A DNA stretch of 64,000 nt from Bog-105 sp965277435. Lineage in GTDB: Bacteria > Acidobacteriota > Terriglobia > Bryobacterales > Bryobacteraceae. The stretch lies in NCBI GenBank assembly GCA_965277435.1, contig OZ255821.1, positions 3,596,001 to 3,660,000 of the forward strand, written 5' to 3'. Both the position numbers and the translations under genes were made by a program. The first letter of the stretch is position 1. The number at the start of each line of letters is the position of its first letter. Below the pieces are notes generated by a model, which saw only the letters and a list, made by a program, of their open reading frames with translations, did no database searches and had not been told where the DNA came from. Shown piece by piece: positions 26,276-34,139 of this stretch.

Positions 26276-26929
26276 ATGTTCTCGCAACGAATCATCCGGC
26301 CCGAAATGCTGGACCATGTCTCGCCCGAAGAAGCACGGCCCAATCTGGCCGATCTGGTGCGCATCAACCGCCATTTCGGCGGTCATTCCGTCCTGCGCAA
26401 GACGCTCGGACGCGTGGCCACCACTTCCGACGCAGCCTCGTTCCTCGATGTTGGCGCAGCTTCCGGCGATTCCGCCCAGGTGATCCGCGAACTGTATCCC
26501 CGTTCCACCATTACGTCCCTCGACTGCAACCCGACCAATCTGGAAGTCGCTCCTTATCCCAAGCTGCTGGCCGATGCTTTTGAACTGCCCTTCGCCGCCG
26601 CGAGCTTCGACTACGTAATCTGCTCGCTGTTCCTCCATCACTTCGAGAACGGCCAAGTAGTTGATCTGCTTCGCAGCTTGCATCGCGTTTCAAGCAAAGC
26701 GCTGATTGTCTGCGACCTCGAACGGCATATCCTGCCCTATCTGTTCCTGGCGGCGACCAAGCCGTTGTTTGGCTGGAACCGGATCACCGTACACGACGGG
26801 CTTCGATCGGTGCGCGCGTCGTTTCGGGCCAAAGAGCTTCGCGGCCTGGCACGAGCAGCAGGCATACAGAATTGGGACGTTCGAGTGCATCGCCCCGCAT
26901 TTCGTCTGGCTATGGTGGCAAGCAAGTGA
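26276..26929 (+). CDS. Class I SAM-dependent methyltransferase
   Basis: The 217-residue protein has the Rossmann motif FLDVGAASGDSAQVIREL near residue 60, the acidic LDCNPTNLE strand end, and a DAFELPFAAASFDYVICS motif typical of UbiE-like small-molecule methyltransferases. LFLHHFENGQVVDLLR and a long C-terminal half (HILPYLFLAATKPLFGWNRI) follow. The look is similar to methyltransferases found near polyketide synthase genes, but there is no such gene here and the substrate is unknown. Divergent from tdk. Confidence 0.78.
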   Translation: MFSQRIIRPEMLDHVSPEEARPNLADLVRINRHFGGHSVLRKTLGRVATTSDAASFLDVGAASGDSAQVIRELYPRSTITSLDCNPTNLEVAPYPKLLADAFELPFAAASFDYVICSLFLHHFENGQVVDLLRSLHRVSSKALIVCDLERHILPYLFLAATKPLFGWNRITVHDGLRSVRASFRAKELRGLARAAGIQNWDVRVHRPAFRLAMVASK

Positions 26930-27093
26930 GGAGCCGGTGGGCACTCGGAGGAAATACCCACCGGGGCGCGTGCGGCCCGTAGGCCGACGCTTGTCTTGGT
27001 TTAGAGCTTATCATAGGGCGCTATGGGAAAATCAGTGCTCAAATCCGCGTTTGTACCAGGTACTTCAACAAACTGTAACGTAATTGAGCCAAC

Positions 27094-28365
27094 TTAGCTG
27101 GCGTAGAGGGTAGTATTGGTACTTTGTCCGGTGGTCCAGCTGTGCTCTCTTGGATAACCCACCACAAACCAGTACCCAATAACTCCGGCGAAGAGGATCG
27201 TGCCGGCAATAGCAAACGCCGCAAAAAAAGAGTGGGTTGCCTGTAAGGCATAGCCGCTGACGACTTGCCCGAGCACCCCCGCGAAGTTTCCCATGCCGTT
27301 CTGAACGCCGGTCCATTTTGTCGCGGCGCAGGGGCCTGCCAGGAATTGCGAGAGCGCCCAATGATTGGAGGACCAGGCGCCCAGCGACGCCGAGGCCAGC
27401 AAAAGCAAAGTATTCGCCAGCGTGGCGTCCACTACCACCACTGCGGGCAGCATTAAGGCGCAGCAGCCAAGCAGACCGAGGCAGACAAACGTCTGGCGCA
27501 CCCGGCCCGCGTGCCAGCCGCGGCGGATCAACACATCCGCCAGATAACCGAAAAAGAGCGAAGAAGCGGCCACTGTCCAGAAGGGCAGCGAGCCGAACAG
27601 CGCCAGCCGGTCGCGTGTATAGTGGCGCTGCGACTCAAAGTAGTAAGGCAGCCAGTTGAGAAAAACAAACCAGGTGTAATTGCCTCCAAACAGACCCAGC
27701 GAACTGCCCCAGAGTGCCCGCTGCGAAGCGATCTCGCGGAGCGTGGGCGATTTTTGTGAGCCGGGAGAATCGGCCGGAATCCGCTGCGGCAGCCGGTTGG
27801 CGATCAGGCACCAGGGGATCAGCCAGAGCAGGCTTACGCCGCCGATGATGACGAACATGCCGCGCCAGCTAAACCATTCGATCATCTTGACGCCCAGTAC
27901 TACTCCGATGGCTGGTCCCAGCTTGGAACCCGCATCGATCAGAGCGTTGGCCGTCCCGCGCACCTGCTCGGGGAAGCTGATCACGATCATCTTCGAATAA
28001 GCAGGATAGGCAATCGATTCCGCCAGGCCCAGCAGCAGGCGTAGCACGAGGATCGCGGCGAACGTGTGAACCAGCCCGGTAAGGCCGGTGGCCGCGGACC
28101 ATAGCAGAAATGCACCTGCATAGGCCCAGTTGATATTCCAGTGCTCGAGTAAATTGCCCGAAAAGATTTGCGCCAGCGCGTACGTCAGCGAGAAAGCGGC
28201 CAGTAGATAGCCGAGTTGATCGGGCGCCAGATGCAGTTCACCGGAAATACTCTTGGCGGCCACGCCCAGGTTGCCGCGATCGGCATAGTTGATGCAGACC
28301 GAGATCACCAGCAGGATCAAAGCAAACCAGTGGAAGAAGCGGGGCTGCGGCGTGGCTCGATTCAT
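27094..28365 (-). CDS. MFS transporter, anion:cation symporter-like
   Basis: The 423-residue protein has the twelve-helix layout of the major facilitator superfamily. Near the start CINYADRGNLGVAAKSI matches the R/D-containing motif of the anion:cation symporter (ACS) branch, which imports organic anions such as sugar acids (glucarate, hexuronate). GYLLAAFSLTYALAQ and AESIAYPAYSKMIVISFP are other family marks. The substrate is not predictable. Its start overlaps the stop of a doubtful upstream frame (28362-28766). Confidence 0.82.
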   Translation of the reverse strand: MNRATPQPRFFHWFALILLVISVCINYADRGNLGVAAKSISGELHLAPDQLGYLLAAFSLTYALAQIFSGNLLEHWNINWAYAGAFLLWSAATGLTGLVHTFAAILVLRLLLGLAESIAYPAYSKMIVISFPEQVRGTANALIDAGSKLGPAIGVVLGVKMIEWFSWRGMFVIIGGVSLLWLIPWCLIANRLPQRIPADSPGSQKSPTLREIASQRALWGSSLGLFGGNYTWFVFLNWLPYYFESQRHYTRDRLALFGSLPFWTVAASSLFFGYLADVLIRRGWHAGRVRQTFVCLGLLGCCALMLPAVVVVDATLANTLLLLASASLGAWSSNHWALSQFLAGPCAATKWTGVQNGMGNFAGVLGQVVSGYALQATHSFFAAFAIAGTILFAGVIGYWFVVGYPREHSWTTGQSTNTTLYAS

Positions 28366-28766
28366 TCGTGGCTAAATGTATCAGAGGCACAGTTGGAACG
28401 CCCGGAATGAAAGACAGTTAGTTCGGGGAAGGAGTCGTCCCGACAATAACCATCCTGAATCCTTTGCAGGAAAGCCTTGGAGTAGAAAGTAAAGTCATCC
28501 TTCAAGAAGATAAGCGTGGCAAGCCGATCAGCTTGCCAGGAAGCCAAGAGACTCGCTTCCTGATCGGCCCGGAAGGAAGCGCCTGGATCCCACCAAACTG
28601 GGATGTGCAAAGGCGACTGAAGACCAAACGCCGCATAAGAGAACTCTAGCCGCAATTTCTCACGAGTATAGATAGCCAGGAGCCGTTCAATCTGAGATAA
28701 ACATAAGAACCACCAAATGTTTAGAGCAGAGAGAAACGGCCCTAGCCTATGACAGAGTGTAGCCAA
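28362..28766 (-). CDS. Doubtful 134-codon ORF between MFS gene and IS1380
   Basis: This frame ends by overlapping the MFS gene's ATG as ATGA, which would suit coupled translation, but no family is recognised. The frame also runs into the 5' end of the IS1380-type transposase gene on the other strand by 18 bases. It may instead be non-coding DNA disturbed by the IS insertion. The stretch 28366-28748 (383 bases) has no other supported gene. Confidence 0.25.
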   Translation of the reverse strand: MATLCHRLGPFLSALNIWWFLCLSQIERLLAIYTREKLRLEFSYAAFGLQSPLHIPVWWDPGASFRADQEASLLASWQADRLATLIFLKDDFTFYSKAFLQRIQDGYCRDDSFPELTVFHSGRSNCASDTFSHE

Positions 28767-30143
28767 GCGGGTTTTGAGTTTCAGGCATTATTTTCCAGAG
28801 AAGTCATCGGGCGATTCGATGGCGGCCAGATCACCTCCGACGGCGGAGGGTTGCTGCTGCGCGAAGTGGAGCGGCGCGCACGCATCCTGGAACGCTTCGC
28901 CGGTTGCTTCAGCGATCACCGCGCGGTGGATCGGATTGAGCACAGCGTGGCGGAATTGGTGGCGCAACGGATTTATGGGCTAGCGCTGGGTTATGAAGAC
29001 CTGAACGATCATGATCAGCTGCGCGCCGATCCGTTGCTGGCGGTGTTGGCCGGCAAGCGCGACCCGGAAGGCCACGACCGCAAACAGGAGCGCGATCGCG
29101 GCAAAGCACTGGCGGGCAAGAGCACGCTGAATCGTTGGGAGTTGACGCGCGCTGAGCCCGCCGAGGGGGAGCGCTACGCCAAGATCGTCATGGATACCGA
29201 GGCGATCGACCGGCTGCTAGTGGAAGTGTTTTTGGAAGCCTACGCCACGCCGCCAGAAGAGATTGTGCTCGACCTGGATGCCACCGATAATCCGCTCTAC
29301 GGCCAACAGGAAGGCCGCTTCTTCCACGGCTATTACGGCCACTACTGCTATCTGCCGTTGTACATCTTCGCGGGCGAACATCTGTTGTGCGCGCGGCTGC
29401 GGCCTTCCAATATCGATGCCTCGGCGGGCAGCCAGGAAGAAGTCGAGCGCATCGTAAAACAGATTCGGGCTCGCTGGCCGGTGGTGCGGATCGTTCTGCG
29501 CGCCGACTCCGGCTTCTGCCGGGACGAGTTGATGAGCTGGTGTGAAGCCCACCAGGTTCACTATGTATTCGGTCTGGCGCGGAATCCGCGACTCCGTAAG
29601 ACGATCGACGCCGCGATGATCGAAGCGCACCGATTACACCAGCAAACCCAACAGGCCGCCCGCGTCTTCACCGAGTTCGCCTATCGAACGCATGACTCCT
29701 GGCAATGCAGCCGTCGCGTCGTGGCGAAAGCCGAGCAGTTGGTCAAGGGCGAGAATCCACGCTTTCTCGTCACTTCGCTCGATGCCCTCAGCTGGCCGGC
29801 GCAGTCGCTGTACGAGCAACTGTATTGTGCACGCGGCGAAATGGAGAACCGCATCAAAGAACAGTTTTCCCTGTTCAGCGACCGCACCAGCACCGCCTAT
29901 CTGCGTTCCAACCAACTGCGACTGTATCTCTCTTCGATGGCTTACCTGTTGCTCGAAGGCTTCCGGCGGCTGGGTCTCAAAGGGACTCAGATGGCGAAGG
30001 CACAGTGCCAAACCATCCGTCTCAAACTGCTCAAAATTGGCGCGCTGGTGCGCGTCACCGTACGGAAAGTCTGGGTTGCATTCTCCAGCGGCTACCCGGA
30101 CCAGCTTCTGTTCGCCCGCGTCTTTCAGCAACTCCAGTGTTGA
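28749..30143 (+). CDS. IS1380-family transposase (full length)
   Basis: The 464-residue protein is intact. It has the GGQITSDGGGLLLREVERR start typical of IS1380 transposases, the first catalytic Asp in VLDLDATDNPLYG, the second in VLRADSGFCRDELM, and a Glu in CARGEMENRIKEQFSLF. Such enzymes cut and paste their element with a short target duplication. Inverted ends were not clearly resolved: AAGAACCACC at about 28706 and GGTTTGGTTCTT at about 30153 are a partial inverted match. It is the only clearly complete transposase in the window, so probably a recent arrival in an otherwise core region. Confidence 0.88.
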   Translation: MTECSQAGFEFQALFSREVIGRFDGGQITSDGGGLLLREVERRARILERFAGCFSDHRAVDRIEHSVAELVAQRIYGLALGYEDLNDHDQLRADPLLAVLAGKRDPEGHDRKQERDRGKALAGKSTLNRWELTRAEPAEGERYAKIVMDTEAIDRLLVEVFLEAYATPPEEIVLDLDATDNPLYGQQEGRFFHGYYGHYCYLPLYIFAGEHLLCARLRPSNIDASAGSQEEVERIVKQIRARWPVVRIVLRADSGFCRDELMSWCEAHQVHYVFGLARNPRLRKTIDAAMIEAHRLHQQTQQAARVFTEFAYRTHDSWQCSRRVVAKAEQLVKGENPRFLVTSLDALSWPAQSLYEQLYCARGEMENRIKEQFSLFSDRTSTAYLRSNQLRLYLSSMAYLLLEGFRRLGLKGTQMAKAQCQTIRLKLLKIGALVRVTVRKVWVAFSSGYPDQLLFARVFQQLQC

Positions 30144-30308
30144 CTCTGACAGTGGTTTGGTTCTTTGACAATTCTTTCTTTACCTTTGCGAGCGCCCTTC
30201 AAGCCCGTGCGCCTGCCTTGCTCTCCTACGCGCTCTTCGTTGCCACTTCCCCGCGTTCCGTGCCACACCAGCCCTTATCATCGCTAGCATGGCCCTCTGG
30301 TGAGAAGG

Positions 30309-31816
30309 TCAGGCTAGACGCGGACCAAAAAAAATCGGCCCCGGGTTGTCACGCGTCGCTTGCTTGATTTCAGAGATGATCGTGGCGAAACGCCGGCTGG
30401 CTTCGAGGTCGCGAAAGAAAGGTATGCCTGGAGAGATATCAGACTGCTGCCATTCAAAGTAAGTATGTGGTCCGATTCCATAAACACGATAGCGAATGGC
30501 TCCCTGGTACAAATCCGAAAGTAAAAGCGAACAAAGAAAAGCGATATAGGCGCGCCGGAGCAGCCAAGACTTCGATTGAAATGTCAGGACAGCGCCCGCC
30601 CCAATTAAGATGGACCATTCGACATCTTTCAGTTCGCCATTCGTGAACATGGCAACTCCACTTACAAGCAGCGCCAGCAGGTAAATAAGACTGGACGCGA
30701 TTGTCGCCCAGTGTAGCTGTTTTATGCCGCGCCCGATGCGTGGGATTAACGTCAATAAGGGCACACACAACGCGATAGTGTAAGCTAATACGCGAAGCCT
30801 GTATAGGAGAGCTGTATATCGAAATCCAAAATTGCTCAGTTTGCCACGGCTTACTGCGGCGTCAGCATAGCTGTGCAGCATGCCGATTGGACTTACGTGA
30901 TTCAAATGCAGGAAAAATAGTGTAAGAAGAGCTGCTGCCAAAGTATGTAATGCCAACTCCAGCTTGCGAGAAGTCGCGATCAACAGCAGCGGAAGAGCTC
31001 CGGCGATTAGCAGGCCCGCAACGTTCGGTTTCATCAAACTAAGTAGCGAAAGCGAAAGGATATAGGAGAGCTTTGCAGGAATAGAGTCAGGAAACTTTAG
31101 ATACGCGAGACACGAAAGAAGAAACAACGCTGCGCCGATGGCAGTGACATTGTTATACCACCAGAAATCCAGTGTGAGAATGGCCGCGGCTTCGATCGTA
31201 AACGCAATCAAAAACGCGGCCGCTCGAGAATCGATCAGGCATTGACACAGTGCGAAGATCCAGATGAAGCTCAGGCACGTGAAAAGAATGGTGGCGTAAA
31301 GTTGCGCATTCCAGGAAACTCCGAAAACCAGAAACGCGTATTTCAGGCCTAAATAAAACCCGGGAGGAGGCGTGCAGACAAAGTCGACATACGGAACCTG
31401 CCTGCTCGCCAGACGCCATGCTGTATCGACCAGGATACTGAAGTCATAGCCGCCAAACTGGTGATTGCCGAAATGAAAGATGAAGGCGAAGAAGAAAGCG
31501 CAACAGGCGAGGAGAGATGAAAAGGTAAAGACTGGCCGCCAATAGCTTCTGAATTTTCGGAGTTGTTGTGCAGCGAAGGGAAAGACGAGCCAGATGCTAA
31601 CGAAGAAAATGAAGGTAGCGGGCCCGAGCACGAGGTAAAGTTCGCGATTACCCGCTTATTGGCGAGATCCGGCGCGGAAGAAATCATGTGGCGGGCAAGC
31701 CAGGGTGCCGACTGAAGAGTGACGAACGTCAGGAGCACACCCAACAAACCCAGAACGCATTGAATATCGATCGGATCCGACGCCTTCGTTGTGGAAGAAG
31801 GGGGCGCTAAAGGCAT
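30309..31816 (-). pseudogene. GT-C type membrane glycosyltransferase, split by one frameshift
   Basis: Two frames form one protein of about 500 residues: 31816 to about 31650 (start and first membrane helix) and 31631 to 30309 (rest). The second frame has ten or so hydrophobic helices. Its first outer loop carries FGGYDFSILVDTAWRLA and VPYVDFVCTPPPGF, acidic residues in the place expected for family 39-like enzymes. The shift falls at the CCC at 31651-31653 (GGG on the coding strand); adding one G restores a continuous reading through GNRELYLVLGPATF. The second frame could start by itself at GTG 31631, but it would lose the first helix. It lies 10 bases after the 235-residue gene, at the end of the valS-nadC-birA operon. 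Confidence 0.65.
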
Positions 31817-31826
31817 TCTTAGTTCC

Positions 31827-32534
31827 CTAGTTTATATAGAAGAGGCTGAGCCGCGGCAGCTTGGCTTGCTCCAGTAAGGCTGTGTCCAGGTAACGGCGTT
31901 CGAGTACCGATAATTGGTCGGCTGACATTTTGCTTCGGTAGGGTTTCAATTCGCGATCCAGCGTCTCGCGCAGTGCGTAGAGATCTTCCTCGGACATCAG
32001 AGAACGCAGAACGGCGACGAGCTTGTCTTCAAGCGCACTCAGGCGGCGCTCCAGGCTTTCCAAATCCTGCAAGTGGGGTTCGGGGTCTTTCGCCAGAGCA
32101 GCCAGCGACGAGGCGATTTCGGCAAACGGGCTCTCGGGTCTTTGCCGGACGGCGGTCGAGGCGCGTTCGAGGTGTGTGCGAAGTTCTTCGACCGTAAACG
32201 GCGCGTCCGCTGCCGACATGCGCGAATGCGAGGCAGGCGCTCGCTGGGCTGCTTCGAGAACCGCCTGCGCACAATACGCGATGGAATTCACCATGCGGCG
32301 TTTCTGTTTGCGCGCGCGCCATTTTTCGAAGGCTTCATCGATTCCCTTTAGAACCGCTTCCAGCGGCACACCCGCGTTCTTCCAGGCTTCGATCAGCGCC
32401 CAATCCAGCGGAGATAACAAAAAAAGCCCAGTGCCCCGGGCGCGTTGAAAGTGTTCCTCGATCTCGGTGAAGTAGTTAAAGTAATTGCCGGCCCAATCGG
32501 ACTCGGGCTCGGCTGCCGCGCCCGGGCCAGTCAT
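31827..32534 (-). CDS. Hypothetical protein (235 aa) in the birA operon
   Basis: No named family recognised. The N-terminal part has NYFNYFTEIEEHFQRARGTG followed by LLSPLDWALIEAWKNAGVPL and WRARKQKRRMVNSIAYC, a pattern that could be a helical DNA- or RNA-binding unit. The C-terminal half is a series of charged amphipathic helices. It is soluble, with no signal peptide. It overlaps birA by four bases (ATGA), so it is co-translated with it. Proteins like this appear next to biotin ligase in other Acidobacteriota as far as I recall, but no function is known. Confidence 0.65.
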   Translation of the reverse strand: MTGPGAAAEPESDWAGNYFNYFTEIEEHFQRARGTGLFLLSPLDWALIEAWKNAGVPLEAVLKGIDEAFEKWRARKQKRRMVNSIAYCAQAVLEAAQRAPASHSRMSAADAPFTVEELRTHLERASTAVRQRPESPFAEIASSLAALAKDPEPHLQDLESLERRLSALEDKLVAVLRSLMSEEDLYALRETLDRELKPYRSKMSADQLSVLERRYLDTALLEQAKLPRLSLFYIN

Positions 32535-33301
32535 GACGACCAGCCCCCGTCGGGACGAACACCGCCGGAGGAAATGCGTTGGGTGAGCCCGTTGTCGCCA
32601 CGCAGCAGCAGAAAGCCATTCTCATCGAGTCCCGCCGTTACTCCGCGGAGACCGCTCTCTTCGACCATGATCCGGCGATTCGTAACATAAGTGGAAGCGG
32701 CCGTGAACGCTCGCAAGATAGCCTCCGACCCCTCGTCGATCAGTAACGCGGAAAACGTGTCGATCGATTGGAGTACCTGAATTAAGATCTGTTCGCGAGA
32801 TTGAACGAGTCCCCCGCTGGCCAGCAGCAGCGATGCGGCCGGGGTGCGTAGCGTATCGGGAAAAGCAGTGTTGTTGACGTTGATACCGACGCCGGCGACT
32901 ACGCACGTCTCGACCAGCTGCGGCAGAATGCCCGCGACCTTCTTGCCGCCCACCAAAATATCGTTCGGCCAGCGCAAGTCACACGCCAGTTGGGTCACTT
33001 CTTCGATTGCTTCAGCCACAGCCAGGCCAACTAATAGACTCGCCAGCGGCAGCTTGGCGGGGATCAGCGGGAGGCGCAACAGGACCGACGTGTAAATGCC
33101 CACGTTCTTCTCCGAGATCCACGACCGTCCCAGACGCCCGATACCGCTCGTTTGTTCTTCCGCGACGACTACCGTATTGTGCGGGGCGTGCTCATTGGCC
33201 AGGCGAGAGGCTTCCGTCATGGTCGAGCCAATCGTCGCAAAGTACTGAAGCTGGTTCTGCGGACGCGCCGCTTGAATTGCTGCTATATCGAGCGCTATCA
33301 C
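32531..33301 (-). CDS. birA: Biotin--[acetyl-CoA-carboxylase] ligase
   Basis: BirA activates biotin with ATP and attaches it to carrier proteins such as AccB. The 256-residue protein has STMTEASRLA, EEQTSGIGRLGRSW (biotin/ATP loop, with Ile in place of the usual Arg of GRGRxGR), LRWPNDILVGGKKVAGIL and VVAGVGINVNN. There is no N-terminal helix-turn-helix, so it is a class I ligase that does not repress genes. It overlaps nadC by four bases upstream and the 235-residue gene by four bases downstream. Confidence 0.92.
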   Translation of the reverse strand: MIALDIAAIQAARPQNQLQYFATIGSTMTEASRLANEHAPHNTVVVAEEQTSGIGRLGRSWISEKNVGIYTSVLLRLPLIPAKLPLASLLVGLAVAEAIEEVTQLACDLRWPNDILVGGKKVAGILPQLVETCVVAGVGINVNNTAFPDTLRTPAASLLLASGGLVQSREQILIQVLQSIDTFSALLIDEGSEAILRAFTAASTYVTNRRIMVEESGLRGVTAGLDENGFLLLRGDNGLTQRISSGGVRPDGGWSS

Positions 33302-34137
33302 TGCGGATCTAATTCGAGTCGAAAGCTGATATCGACGGCTACTGCGGAATGCGTAATCGCGCCGCAGGAGATGTAATCGGGACCCGCTTCGGCGTAACTG
33401 CGAATCGTCTGCAAATTGATGTTGCCCGACAGTTCAGTCGTGGCGCGGCCGTCAATGTGGCGAATCCACTCGCGAGCTTCGTCCGGCGTCAGATTGTCGA
33501 GCAAAAGGTGCTTTGCTCCGCAGGCGAGCGCTTCCTCAAGTTCCGCACGGCTGCGCACCTCAATTTCAATCGGTCCGGTGAAACTTGCCACCTTCTCGAT
33601 TGCCTTCCGCACGCCTCCGGCGGCCGTAATGTGGTTGTTCTTGATGAGCACGGCGTCGAACAACCCCTGACGGTGATTCGTTGCGCCGCCGGCTGCGGCC
33701 GAAAATTTTTCCAGCAGGCGCAAGCCCGGCGTTGTTTTTCGCGTGTCCAATACTTTTACCTTTGTGCCGGCAACCGCATCAACATGCCGGCGCGCTAAAG
33801 TGGCCACACCACTCAGGCGCTGCAGGAAATTTAAGGAGACGCGCTCGCAACTGAGCAGCGTGCGCGCCGGTCCTTGCACGGTTGCCAGCACCTCGCCCTT
33901 CTGGATACCTTCGCCGCTTGTCTTGAACATTTTGAGCTGCGCTCCCCCGAAACTCTCGAATATCAAAGGCAGGAGCTCAATGCCGGCCAGCACGAAAGAC
34001 TGTTTCGCCAGGTAGCTGCCATGCGCCTGCAAGTCCTCCGGAACCGTCAGCTGCGACGTAACGTCGCCTGTGCCGATATCTTCAGCAAGAGCCATGTCGA
34101 CGGCATGGCGCACTTCGCTGTGCGTGACATCGAACAC
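33298..34137 (-). CDS. nadC: Nicotinate-nucleotide pyrophosphorylase (carboxylating)
   Basis: NadC converts quinolinate and PRPP to nicotinate mononucleotide in NAD synthesis. The 279-residue protein has ALAEDIGTGDVTSQL near the start, ERVSLNFLQRLSGVATL, DTRKTTPGLR, NHRQGLFDAVLIKNNH with substrate-binding His, Arg and Lys, and the C-terminal SGNINLQTIRSYAEAGPDYIS. Length is normal. It lies 2 bases after valS and overlaps birA. Confidence 0.94.
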   Translation of the reverse strand: MFDVTHSEVRHAVDMALAEDIGTGDVTSQLTVPEDLQAHGSYLAKQSFVLAGIELLPLIFESFGGAQLKMFKTSGEGIQKGEVLATVQGPARTLLSCERVSLNFLQRLSGVATLARRHVDAVAGTKVKVLDTRKTTPGLRLLEKFSAAAGGATNHRQGLFDAVLIKNNHITAAGGVRKAIEKVASFTGPIEIEVRSRAELEEALACGAKHLLLDNLTPDEAREWIRHIDGRATTELSGNINLQTIRSYAEAGPDYISCGAITHSAVAVDISFRLELDPQ

Positions 34138-34139
34138 CC

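Noticed and set aside
29634..30131. 165-codon minus-strand frame opposite the IS1380 transposase
   Set aside because: Antisense to an intact transposase with catalytic motifs; no independent support.
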